A stretch of 64,000 bases of DNA from Roseisolibacter agri (GTDB taxonomy: Bacteria; Gemmatimonadota; Gemmatimonadetes; Gemmatimonadales; Gemmatimonadaceae): positions 124,001-188,000 of the forward strand of contig NZ_BRXS01000001.1 in the NCBI RefSeq assembly GCF_030159095.1, in the 5' to 3' direction. A program made the position numbers and the translations under genes. The notes below the pieces were generated by a model. It had not been told where the DNA came from. It did not search any database and was given only the letters and a program-made list of their open reading frames with translations. Below are positions 24,225 to 31,621 of this stretch, one piece after another; position 1 is the first letter of the stretch, and every line of letters begins with the position of its first letter.

Positions 24225-24516
24225 GAGGTGGAAGCTAGCGGGACACCGATGCTGCGTGCTGCGCGCTGCGTGCTGCGTGGCGTGCCTCGACGCGCTGGCC
24301 CCTGTGCCTTCTGGAGGGATGCGGATGCTCCGGATCGGAACGGATCATTCGGATCGCTCCGCGCGGCGGCGACGCGCCGTGCGCCACGCGGAGCGATCCG
24401 CAGCATCCGAGTCATCCGCAGCATCCGCATCCCTCCAAAGGCCGAACGGCCCCGGCGCGCCGAAGCGTCCCGAGCGGCCGTACACGCAGCACGCAGCGCG
24501 AAGCTAGCTTCCCCGC
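24225..24516. repeat. Divergent spacer with palindrome copy F and 7-base arms
   Basis: 292 bases. 7-base units (GCTGCGT, GCTGCGC) at 24251-24281 and the complementary TACACGCAGCACGCAGCGCG at 24480-24499 flank the type I core at 24313-24436. The intermediate flanks (GACGCGCTGGCCCCTGTGCC and GGCGCGCCGAAGCGTCCCG) are also partly complementary. This is the most complete composite in the window and the only type I copy between divergent genes. Confidence 0.8.
24313..24436. repeat. Type I palindrome core, copy F
   Basis: The left arm reads GGAGGGATGCGGATGCTCCG, then CGGATCATTCGGATCGCTCC, with CGGAT boxes 9-10 bases apart. The right arm mirrors it with GGAGCGATCCGCAGCATCC and ends CATCCCTCC. The loop is GCGCGGCGGCGACGC in the forward sense. 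Confidence 0.85.
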
Positions 24517-25512
24517 ATGACCGCCCGCCTCGACACGCTCCCCTCGCTCGCGGAGCTCGAAGCCGCGTCCGCGCTCGTGCACGCGGCGATGCCCGCGACG
24601 CCGCAGTACCGCTGGCCGCTGCTGGAGGCGCGCACGGGCGTCGCGACGTGGGTCAAGCACGAGAACCACACGCCCGCGGGCGCGTTCAAGGTGCGCGGCG
24701 GCATCACGTACTTCGACTGGCTCGCGCGGCAGGTGCCGCGCGTGGCGGGCGTCGTCACCGCGACGCGCGGCAACCACGGGCAGAGCGTCGGGCTCGCGGC
24801 GGCGCGGCACGGGATCCCGGCGCTCGTCGTCGTGCCGCACGGCAACAGCCGCGAGAAGAACGCCGCCATGCGCGCGCAGGGCGTCGAGCTGGTCGAGGCG
24901 GGCGACGACTTCCAGGCGTCCGCGGAGGCGGCGGATGCGCTGGCGCGCGAGCGCGGCTGGCACCGGCTGCCGAGCTTCCATCCGGTGCTGGTCGCGGGCG
25001 TCGGGACGTACGCGCTGGAGCTGTTCCGCGCCGTCCCCGACCTCGACACCGTCTACGTCCCGATCGGCCTCGGCTCCGGCGCCTGCGGCGTGCTCGCGGC
25101 GCGCGACGCGCTCGGCCTGCGCACGGAGGTCGTGGGCATCGTGAGCGCGCACGCGCCCGCGTACGCGCGCTCGCTGGCGAGCGGCGTGGCGGAGTCGCAC
25201 GCGGTGCACACGCAGCTGGCGGACGGGATGGCGTGCCGCACGCCCGTGCCGGCGGCGCTCGCGCTGCTGCGCGGCGACGGCGCGCGGCGCGGGCTCGCGC
25301 GCGTGCTGGAGGTGACCGACGACGAGGTGGCGCACGCGATGCGCGCGCTGTTCACCGACACGCACAACGTGGCCGAGGGCGCGGGCGCGGCGGCGCTCGC
25401 GGCGCTGCTGCAGGAGCGCGCGGCGGCGCGCGACGTCGGGCGTCGCGTCGCGCTCGTGCTGACCGGCGGCAACGTGGACGCCGAGGTCTACGCGCGCGTG
25501 CTGGCGAGCTGA
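24517..25512 (+). CDS. Threonine/serine dehydratase (PLP-dependent)
   Basis: 331-residue fold-type II PLP enzyme. The Schiff-base lysine is Lys58 in PAGAFKVRG, followed by 'TATRGNHGQSVGLAAARHG' and 'VVPHGNSREKNAAMRAQGVEL'. The phosphate-binding Gly-rich loop is GLGSGACG near residue 182. It resembles catabolic threonine dehydratases (TdcB/IlvA catalytic part) and the EutB-like dehydratases. There is no C-terminal ACT regulatory domain, so allosteric control by isoleucine is unlikely. Product would be 2-oxobutyrate or, from serine, pyruvate. ATG at 24517, right after the palindromic spacer. Confidence 0.85.
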   Translation: MTARLDTLPSLAELEAASALVHAAMPATPQYRWPLLEARTGVATWVKHENHTPAGAFKVRGGITYFDWLARQVPRVAGVVTATRGNHGQSVGLAAARHGIPALVVVPHGNSREKNAAMRAQGVELVEAGDDFQASAEAADALARERGWHRLPSFHPVLVAGVGTYALELFRAVPDLDTVYVPIGLGSGACGVLAARDALGLRTEVVGIVSAHAPAYARSLASGVAESHAVHTQLADGMACRTPVPAALALLRGDGARRGLARVLEVTDDEVAHAMRALFTDTHNVAEGAGAAALAALLQERAAARDVGRRVALVLTGGNVDAEVYARVLAS

Positions 25513-25769
25513 AGATGCGCTGAGCGCGACCGACGTCGCGCGGCGAACGGCTCACGTTGCTCTGTGGCCGCCGCGATGCATACTGGGGGCGTACGCATTC
25601 TCCTCCAGGGAGTCGAGTGCGATGCGCTTCGCGAGTCCCGATCTGCTGGCGCACCCGCCGCCGCGTCATCGCGGTCGGCGTTCGTAAGGAACCACGTGCG
25701 ATTGAGCGGCCGGCGGTGACGTCGGACGCATGCGCCGCCGCCGTGCCTCCCCGAAGACAGGAGGTGCGC
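25513..25769 (+). promoter_or_regulatory. Leader region of the four-gene unknown cluster
   Basis: 257 bases between the dehydratase stop and the next gene. A weak promoter candidate is TTGCTC (25557-25562), 16 bases, CATACT (25579-25584), which would leave a leader of about 180 bases. A 21-codon frame starts at the ATG at 25622 after an AGGGAG-like sequence, but its composition is not convincing. The downstream gene has a strong ribosome-binding site (AGGAGGTG, about 25759-25766). Confidence 0.3.
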
Positions 25770-26441
25770 ATGACGCGCCGTGCTTGGCTCTACCTCGCCG
25801 GGCTGTCGGTCTGCCTGGCGCTTCCGCGCGCGCTCGACGCGCAGCAGCCCGCGCCGCAACCCGCGCAGCAGCCCGTGGCCCGTCCCGCCGCCTCGCGCAC
25901 GGCGCCGGCGCGGACCGCCACGCAGAAGATCCAGGACGCGATGAGCGCGGCCCCGGCGTCCATCGCCGAGCAGGCGACCATCATCGACTGGCCGATGGCC
26001 GAGGGCGGCAGCATGCGCGAGCTGCGCGCCGGCACCAACGGGTGGGTCTGCCACCCGACGACGCCGCAGACGTTCGCGGGGGCATCCGGCCGCGACCCGA
26101 TGTGCCTGGACCCGGAGTGGCAGCAGCTCGTGAAGGCGTGGGCGAGCCGCTCGACGCCCACGGTGCGCAAGCTCGGCGTCGCCTACATGCTCCAGGGCGA
26201 CGCGGGCGTCAGCAACACCGATCCGTTCGCGACGCAGAAGACCGCGGACAACGACTGGGTCGTGTCGGGCCCGCACGTGATGCTCGCGTTGCCGGACCGG
26301 TCGCTGCTCGACTCGCTGCCGTCCGATCCACGCGGTGGCGGGCCCTTCGTGATGTGGAAGGGGACGCCCTACGCGCACCTCATGGTGCCGCTGCCCGCGG
26401 CGCCGGGCGCCGCGCGCGTGATGCGTCCGACCCCGAAGTGA
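25770..26441 (+). CDS. Secreted conserved hypothetical protein
   Basis: 223-residue protein with a signal peptide (to about residue 26, ALDAQQ), a Pro/Ala/Gln-rich linker, and a conserved globular domain. The domain has the signature 'TIIDWPMAEGGSMRELRAG', 'NGWVCHPTT', 'DPMCLDPEWQQLVKAW', 'GVAYMLQGDAGVSNTDPFAT' and 'VSGPHVMLALPD'. I recognise this as a recurrent uncharacterised secreted family, without a function. Two Cys in the domain may form a disulfide. Strong ribosome-binding site 5 bases upstream of the ATG at 25770. First gene of a tight four-gene group. Confidence 0.75.
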   Translation: MTRRAWLYLAGLSVCLALPRALDAQQPAPQPAQQPVARPAASRTAPARTATQKIQDAMSAAPASIAEQATIIDWPMAEGGSMRELRAGTNGWVCHPTTPQTFAGASGRDPMCLDPEWQQLVKAWASRSTPTVRKLGVAYMLQGDAGVSNTDPFATQKTADNDWVVSGPHVMLALPDRSLLDSLPSDPRGGGPFVMWKGTPYAHLMVPLPAAPGAARVMRPTPK

Positions 26442-26472
26442 GAGCGACCGACATGTCAGCGCGGGAGGCGCG

Positions 26473-26874
26473 ATGACCAACGGGGCACTCGTGGTGGTGT
26501 GGGGGCAGGCGGTGCGCGGGCGCGAGCAGCACGCGCTCGTGGTGTTCAACGAGGTGCTGGGCTACTTCGGCCGGCTGCAGCGCGCCGGCGAGATCGACAG
26601 CTTCGAGCCCGTCGCGCTGGAGCCGAGCGGCGGCACGCTCGCGGGCTTCCTGCTGGCGCGCGGCGATCCCGCGCAGCTGCAGCGCATCCGGCTGAGCGAC
26701 GAGTTCCTGCGGCTCAGCAACCGCAGCCTGCACGTCGTCGACCACTTCGGCGTGCACGGCGCCTACCTGGGCGACGACCTGCAGCGCCTCTACGCGAACT
26801 GGGGCGCGCAGGCGCAGGCGCTGACCTCGACGCTGGCGGACGCCGGCACCGTGCCGGCGTACCTGCCGACCTGA
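26473..26874 (+). CDS. Hypothetical cytosolic protein, second gene of cluster
   Basis: 133-residue protein, no signal peptide. It begins 'TNGALVVVWGQAVRGREQHAL', with 'FLLARGDPAQLQRIRLSDEFL' in the middle and a helical C-terminus. The alternating beta/alpha pattern suggests a ferredoxin-like or dimeric alpha-beta barrel fold, similar in outline to the last gene of the cluster, but no named family is evident. 31 bases after the first gene and 34 before the lipoprotein gene, so probably cotranscribed. Confidence 0.65.
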   Translation: MTNGALVVVWGQAVRGREQHALVVFNEVLGYFGRLQRAGEIDSFEPVALEPSGGTLAGFLLARGDPAQLQRIRLSDEFLRLSNRSLHVVDHFGVHGAYLGDDLQRLYANWGAQAQALTSTLADAGTVPAYLPT

Positions 26875-26908
26875 CGTCGGCCACACACGGGCCACTCACG
26901 GAGGGACC

Positions 26909-27424
26909 ATGCGAGGACGCATCCCGAGCCTGCTGGCGCTGGCCGCGCTCGCCGGCTGCAGCTCGAAGGACCGCAGCACGAGCGACACCGCCGCGGCGGT
27001 GTCGGCGACCCCGGAGTCCGCCGCCGGGACGATGGCGACGCCGGCTCCGGCGACCCCGGCCGCGGCGGCCCCCATCTCGCTCGGCGCCGTCGCGGGCCGG
27101 TGGGACATGCGCGCCGTGCCGGAGTCCGGCGACACGACGGCGACGACGTACGTGATGACCGCGACCGCCGACTCGACCGGCTGGATGATGGCCTTCCCCG
27201 ACCGGGCGCCCGTGAAGGTGCGCATCGTCTCGGTCGCGGGCGACAGCATCGTCGCGGAGGCGGGGCCGTACGCGAGCGTGCGGCGGCGCGGGGTGCAGGT
27301 GACCACGCACAGCGTGATGCGCATGCAGGGCGACCGGATCGTCGGCCGGACGGTCGCGCACTACAAGACGTCGGGGCCCGACTCCGTGCTGCAGCTGCGC
27401 ACGGAGGGCACGCGGCGTCCCTGA
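26909..27424 (+). CDS. Hypothetical lipoprotein
   Basis: 171-residue lipoprotein: signal with lipobox LAALAGC (Cys near residue 17), then a Ser/Thr/Ala/Pro-rich linker of about 40 residues, and a beta-rich domain ('GRWDMRAVPESGDTTATTYV', 'VKVRIVSVAGDSIVAEAG', 'VMRMQGDRIVGRTVAHY') resembling lipocalin-like or DUF-type small barrels. Function unknown. ATG at 26909 follows a GGAGGGACC ribosome-binding site. Confidence 0.7.
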   Translation: MRGRIPSLLALAALAGCSSKDRSTSDTAAAVSATPESAAGTMATPAPATPAAAAPISLGAVAGRWDMRAVPESGDTTATTYVMTATADSTGWMMAFPDRAPVKVRIVSVAGDSIVAEAGPYASVRRRGVQVTTHSVMRMQGDRIVGRTVAHYKTSGPDSVLQLRTEGTRRP

Positions 27425-27436
27425 GCCGGAGGCGCC

Positions 27437-27796
27437 ATGTACGCCATCGTGCGCCGCTACACCGGAGCCGAGGGGCTGATCGCGACGCTCGCGCGCCGGC
27501 AGGACGAGGTGCGCCAGCTCATCGGGTCGGTCGCCGGGTTCGTCAGCTACCAGGCGATCCGCTCGGGCGACCAGCTGATCACGGTCAGCGTCTGCCACGA
27601 TCGCCAGGGGGCGGAGGAGACCACGCGCCGGGCGGCCGAATGGGTCCGGCAGCAGGTGCCGGCGGACCAGGTGCGGGTGCCGGAGGTCGTCGTCGGCGAC
27701 CTGTTCCTGGAGTTCAAGGCCGGCTCGACCGCACCGCCTGAGGCATATCCGTCGGCGATGCCGCGTCCGGCCGACGTGCGCCCGCCCGCACGCTGA
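27437..27796 (+). CDS. Dimeric alpha-beta barrel protein (ABM-like)
   Basis: 119-residue protein. 'YAIVRRYTGAEGLIATLARR', 'VAGFVSYQAIRSGDQLITVSV' and 'ETTRRAAEWVRQQVP' follow the pattern of antibiotic-biosynthesis-monooxygenase-like ferredoxin folds, where a strand, an amphipathic helix, a 'GF..Y' strand and a final helix alternate. These domains can be monooxygenases, haem-degrading enzymes or simply dimerisation modules. A Pro-rich tail of about 20 residues ends the protein. 12 bases after the lipoprotein gene. Confidence 0.65.
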   Translation: MYAIVRRYTGAEGLIATLARRQDEVRQLIGSVAGFVSYQAIRSGDQLITVSVCHDRQGAEETTRRAAEWVRQQVPADQVRVPEVVVGDLFLEFKAGSTAPPEAYPSAMPRPADVRPPAR

Positions 27797-27898
27797 GAAG
27801 CTCGTAGACACGGCCGCCGATGGCGGCCGGCCGCGCCCGTCCCGTGCACCGTCCGGCCTCGCGCCGCGGTGGGCGGGGCGGGCGCCTCGCATGTGGCT

Positions 27899-27919
27899 TT
27901 CGTACGCGCGCCGTACGAA
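27899..27919. promoter_or_regulatory. Palindrome TTCGTACG-N5-CGTACGAA upstream of the GntR gene
   Basis: A perfect 21-base inverted repeat with two CGTACG boxes and a five-base centre (CGCGC). It lies about 95 bases upstream of the regulator start and 44 bases upstream of the second palindrome. Its size and symmetry fit a dimeric repressor site, but it could also bind a different regulator. Confidence 0.45.
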
Positions 27920-27962
27920 CCCCTTGACGGCCTCCGGTCCCCGGATCAGCTTGGCCGCTCGC

Positions 27963-27981
27963 CAAGTCATCTGATGACTTG
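27963..27981. promoter_or_regulatory. Candidate GntR/FadR operator, 19-base perfect palindrome
   Basis: CAAGTCATCTGATGACTTG is perfectly symmetric about its central T. The length and TCATC-T-GATGA half-site layout fit operators of FadR-subfamily GntR regulators. It immediately precedes the regulator and overlaps an in-frame ATG at 27974, which argues that translation starts further downstream (27995 or 28010). It is probably autoregulatory and, since the whole locus is co-directional, could control the downstream operon. Confidence 0.6.
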
Positions 27982-27994
27982 CTCACTCGATCGC

Positions 27995-28729
27995 ATGCCG
28001 GTCCCGACCATGGACGTCGCCCTCCAGCCGGTCCTGCGCCAGAGCCTGGCCGACGACGTCGCCCAGCGCATCCGGCAGCTGATCCAGCGCCGCGACTACC
28101 AGCCGGGCGACCGCCTCCCGGCGATCGCGGAGATGGCCCGCCACTTCGGCGTCGCCGGCGCCTCGGTCCGCGAGGGGCTCCGCAAGCTCGAGACGCTCGG
28201 CGTCGTCGACATCCGCCACGGCTCCGGCGTCTACGTCGGCCGGATCCCCGACGCCCTGCTGATCTCGAACCCCGGCTTCGGGGGCGCGTTCTCGCAGAAG
28301 CTCCTCGTCGACCTGATCGAGGCCCGCATCCCGATCGAGGTCCAGTCGGTGTCGCTGGCGGCCGAGCACGCGACGGAGGAGGACCTGGTGCAGCTGCGGA
28401 CGCTGCTCCTGCGCGCGGGCGCCATGCTCGACGACGCGGTCCTGCTCAACCAGACCAACCTCGCCTTCCACCGCGCGATCGCGCAGGCCTCGGGGAACGG
28501 CGTGCTGTTCCAGCTCCTCGAGGTCCTCGGGAGCCTGTTCAAGGAGGAGCAGCGCGTGATCCTCGACATCCACGGCTCGCGCGGGCAGGACCACGCCGAG
28601 CACCTCGGGATCCTGGAGGCGCTGGAGCGCCGCGACGCCGCGCTCGCCGCGGAGCGCATGCGCGCCCACCTGGACGGCGTGCGCGACGTGCTGCGCCGCT
28701 GGGACCCCGCCGCCCACCCGGTCGCCTGA
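27995..28729 (+). CDS. GntR family regulator, FadR subfamily
   Basis: About 244-residue regulator with an N-terminal winged helix ('SLADDVAQRIRQLIQRRDYQPGDRLP', then 'HFGVAGASVREGLRKLETLG' as recognition helix and 'VVDIRHGSGVYVG' as wing). The C-terminal all-helical FCD domain includes 'FHRAIAQASGN' and 'HAEHLGILEALERRDA', which carry the metal/ligand-binding Asp/His pattern. FadR-type regulators such as UxuR/ExuR, LldR and DgoR respond to small organic acids; given the mannonate dehydratase downstream, a uronate-derived effector is likely. Start is uncertain between ATGs at 27974, 27995 and 28010. The stop overlaps the next start (TGATG). Confidence 0.85.
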   Translation: MPVPTMDVALQPVLRQSLADDVAQRIRQLIQRRDYQPGDRLPAIAEMARHFGVAGASVREGLRKLETLGVVDIRHGSGVYVGRIPDALLISNPGFGGAFSQKLLVDLIEARIPIEVQSVSLAAEHATEEDLVQLRTLLLRAGAMLDDAVLLNQTNLAFHRAIAQASGNGVLFQLLEVLGSLFKEEQRVILDIHGSRGQDHAEHLGILEALERRDAALAAERMRAHLDGVRDVLRRWDPAAHPVA

Positions 28730-31539
28730 TGCGCGCCCACCTCCGCACCGCGCCCCTCCTCGCCGCCGCGTCGCTGCTCCCCGCAGCCGCGGCCGCCCAG
28801 ACGCTGACGGTCCGCAACAACCACGAGCTCCCCTACGCCGGCCCGGTGAACGCGGCGGTGGCGCTCCCCGACGGCCACTACGTCGGGGCCGGCGCGACGG
28901 CCGAGGTGCGCGGTGGCGCGGTGCGCGCGGTCGTGGCGCTGCCGGCCGGCGGCGCGGCGCGGCTCACGCGCGCGGCGCTCCCCGCCGACGGACCGCATCC
29001 GTTCCTCCTCGGACCGCTGCGCGTGACGCCCGCGGGCGGCGCGCTCGCGCTGGCGTGGGACGGCCGGCCGGCGGGCACGCTCGACCTCGGGCTGGTCGTG
29101 CTGCCGGGAAGCAGCGCGACCGTGGACAGCGCGGTCGCCGCGTTCCGCCCCACGGCGCTCACGTGGAAGCCGCAGGTGGACGGGAGCTTCGCGGCGGAGA
29201 CGCGGCAGGACGGCTATCGCGTGACGGTGACGCTCGCGCCGTACGGCGGCGGGTGGGTCGACGCGCGCGCCCGCGTCGAGCGCGAGGCGCCGGCGGGTCC
29301 CGCGTACGTCGCGCTCGTGCGCCGCGTGACGACGCCGGGCGTGCTCACGGCCGCGCCGGCGGCGCGCCTCCGCTTCAACGGGCGCGTCCTCGACGGCAGC
29401 GACTCGCCGGACACGTGGGACCGCGACTTCTGGTACGTGCGCGGCGTGGATTGGGCGCGCTGGCCGGCGGGTCCGCTCTCGTTCCTCTCGGTGAACGGGT
29501 TCACGCCGACGCCGACGATCCAGAACGCGAAGGGCGAGTGGGTCGAGGGCTCGCACTTCTACGTCTGGGAGCGGACGCGGCGCGTGCAGGACGCGGCGTT
29601 CCTCGTCTCCGAGATCGCCGGGCCCAACGCCGAGCAGGCGAAGTCGCGCTACATGCCGGTGACGCCGTACGCGCCGATGCGCGCGGGCGACGCGCTCACG
29701 CTGTCGTGGCGGCTGGCGGTCTCCGCGAATCCCGATGCGCAGTGGGAGGAGTCGCAGCTGCGCGGCTTCGCGGGCCATCGCCTCGCCGCCGACCGCGCGT
29801 CGCGCGGCCCGGTGCGCGACTCCGCGACCGTGGACGTCGGCGTGCGCGCGGTGACGTTCGGGACGGCGTACTTCCCGTACTCGACGTTCGTCGAGAACCT
29901 CGACTTCTACCGCACGCCGGGCACCGACCGCGAGACGTGGTGGCCGGTGTCGCCGGTGCAGTGGGCGAGGTGGCGCACGTACGTGCCGCGCATGCGCACG
30001 GACCTGCACATCATCCGCGCGATGGGCTTCGAGGTCGTGCGGCTGCACCACCTGGAGCTGCTGCAGCAGCTGCCGCGCGCCGAGGCGCTCGCGTTCCTCG
30101 ACTGGTACGCGCAGCAGGCGCGCGCGCTCGGCCTCCGCATCCTGATCGACACCGAAGGTCCCGCGGCATGGGTGACCGCGCTCGCGGCGCGCTACCGCGA
30201 CGTGCTGGTGGGCGTCGAGATCGAGAACGAGATCCTCATCGGCGGCGTGAAGCCGGGCAGCGCGGAGCGGTGGTCGTCGCTCTACCAGGCGGTGAAGCGC
30301 GGCGCGCCGTCCCTGGACGCGTTCCTCACGACGGCCGGCAACCACGGCCAGTTCGAGCGGCTGCGCCAGCTCGGCACGCCGTTCGACCGGGTCGGCCTGC
30401 ACGCGTACAAGCACGGCGCGCCGTGGAAGGAGTCGTTCCTCTCGCACGCGCTGGGCACGGGCGGCTACGCGAGCGACCTGGGGCTGCCGGCCACGCTGGG
30501 GGAGTTCAACTGGAAGGACATCACGCGCCTGTCGCCCGAGCGGCGGCACCGCGAGGTGGCGGAGATCTTCGAGGCGATCCTGAAGCCGCGCGCGCTCCCG
30601 CAGGTGGACCAGTTCCAGTTCCACGAGATGCTGGCGGTGAGCCCGAGCATCTCGCTGAACGGCGGGCGGCACTACGAGGCGGTGGCGCTGGACCGCCGCC
30701 CCAAGCCCGAGGCCGAGGAGTGGGTGCGGCTGATCCGCGCCTACGGCCCGTCGGACGCGCCGGTGCGCGTGCTGCCGGTGACGGTGCGCGAGGCGACGTT
30801 CGCGAACGGGCGCGCGACGACGACGTTCACGGTCGAGAACCGCACGGGCCGCGCGGTCACGCTGACGCTCGCGCCGCAGTCGTTTGACGGCGTCACGGCG
30901 ACGCTGCAGTCCGCGGCGCGCGTCACGCTCGCCGCCGGCGCGACGCACGAGGGCCGCCTCGCGCTGCGGCTCGCGCCCGGCGCGAAGCCCGGCGCGTACC
31001 ACCATTTCGTCCGCGTCGCGTACGGCACCCGCACGTCGCTCGGCTGGGGCGTCGCCGGCAATCCCGGCGCGCCCACGTTCACCGCGCCGCTGCTCGGCGA
31101 CCGCGTGACGTACGAGGGCGGCGCGGACGTCGTGCGCCGCATCGACTGGGCGCGCCCGGTCACCGTCGCGTGGGTCGACAAGGCGTCGGTGCTCGAGGTC
31201 GAGATGGCGTTCCTGGTCGCGAGCACGCTGCAGGCGGCGACCGGCCGCCCGGTGCGCGTGTCCGCGATGGCCGACGTGCCCGACTCGCTGCGCGCGCGGG
31301 CGACGCTGGTGCAGGTCGGCGTGATGCCCGACGCGGCGGCGAAGGTCGGCACCGTCGCGCTGCGCGACCGCACGCTGCTGCTCACCGGCGCCGACAAGGC
31401 CGCGGTGCAGGCGGCGGCCACCGACTTCGTGCTCCGCTTCTGGCCGCAGGCGAAGGACGCCGCGATGCGCCACACGGGACGCGAGCCCGGCAACCTCCTC
31501 GGCCACAAGGCGGGCGTGACGGAAGCCGATCCGCCCTGA
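28729..31539 (+). CDS. Secreted clan GH-A-like glycoside hydrolase, unassigned family
   Basis: 936-residue exported protein with signal peptide (to about residue 24). Residues 25-350 are beta-sandwich-like. A TIM-barrel segment follows at about 360-640, starting 'PRMRTDLHIIRAMGFEVVRL'. The acid/base candidate is Glu501 in VEIENEIL (N500-E501, end of strand 4) and the nucleophile candidate Glu592 in LGEFNWKD (strand 7), the GH-A arrangement. A beta domain comes next, and the last 120 residues ('ATGRPVRVSAMADVPDSL') resemble the alpha/beta N-domain of GH67/GH20 enzymes. I cannot place it in a CAZy family. First enzyme of the utilisation locus, coupled to the regulator by a one-base overlap. Confidence 0.7.
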   Translation: MRAHLRTAPLLAAASLLPAAAAAQTLTVRNNHELPYAGPVNAAVALPDGHYVGAGATAEVRGGAVRAVVALPAGGAARLTRAALPADGPHPFLLGPLRVTPAGGALALAWDGRPAGTLDLGLVVLPGSSATVDSAVAAFRPTALTWKPQVDGSFAAETRQDGYRVTVTLAPYGGGWVDARARVEREAPAGPAYVALVRRVTTPGVLTAAPAARLRFNGRVLDGSDSPDTWDRDFWYVRGVDWARWPAGPLSFLSVNGFTPTPTIQNAKGEWVEGSHFYVWERTRRVQDAAFLVSEIAGPNAEQAKSRYMPVTPYAPMRAGDALTLSWRLAVSANPDAQWEESQLRGFAGHRLAADRASRGPVRDSATVDVGVRAVTFGTAYFPYSTFVENLDFYRTPGTDRETWWPVSPVQWARWRTYVPRMRTDLHIIRAMGFEVVRLHHLELLQQLPRAEALAFLDWYAQQARALGLRILIDTEGPAAWVTALAARYRDVLVGVEIENEILIGGVKPGSAERWSSLYQAVKRGAPSLDAFLTTAGNHGQFERLRQLGTPFDRVGLHAYKHGAPWKESFLSHALGTGGYASDLGLPATLGEFNWKDITRLSPERRHREVAEIFEAILKPRALPQVDQFQFHEMLAVSPSISLNGGRHYEAVALDRRPKPEAEEWVRLIRAYGPSDAPVRVLPVTVREATFANGRATTTFTVENRTGRAVTLTLAPQSFDGVTATLQSAARVTLAAGATHEGRLALRLAPGAKPGAYHHFVRVAYGTRTSLGWGVAGNPGAPTFTAPLLGDRVTYEGGADVVRRIDWARPVTVAWVDKASVLEVEMAFLVASTLQAATGRPVRVSAMADVPDSLRARATLVQVGVMPDAAAKVGTVALRDRTLLLTGADKAAVQAAATDFVLRFWPQAKDAAMRHTGREPGNLLGHKAGVTEADPP

Positions 31540-31621
31540 CGCCGCACGCAGCACGCAGCACGCAGCAGCACGTAGCCCCGCAGCACCCCACTCCTTCCCA
31601 CACACAGGACCGGGATCACCC
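31540..31621. repeat. 7-base tandem repeat spacer before susC
   Basis: Directly after the hydrolase stop come CACGCAG units (31545-31565), then CAGCACGTAGCCCCGCAGC, with no inverted partner. It is the only sizeable spacer in the early part of the locus. The susC ribosome-binding region (ACCGGGATCACCC) is weak. Confidence 0.7.
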
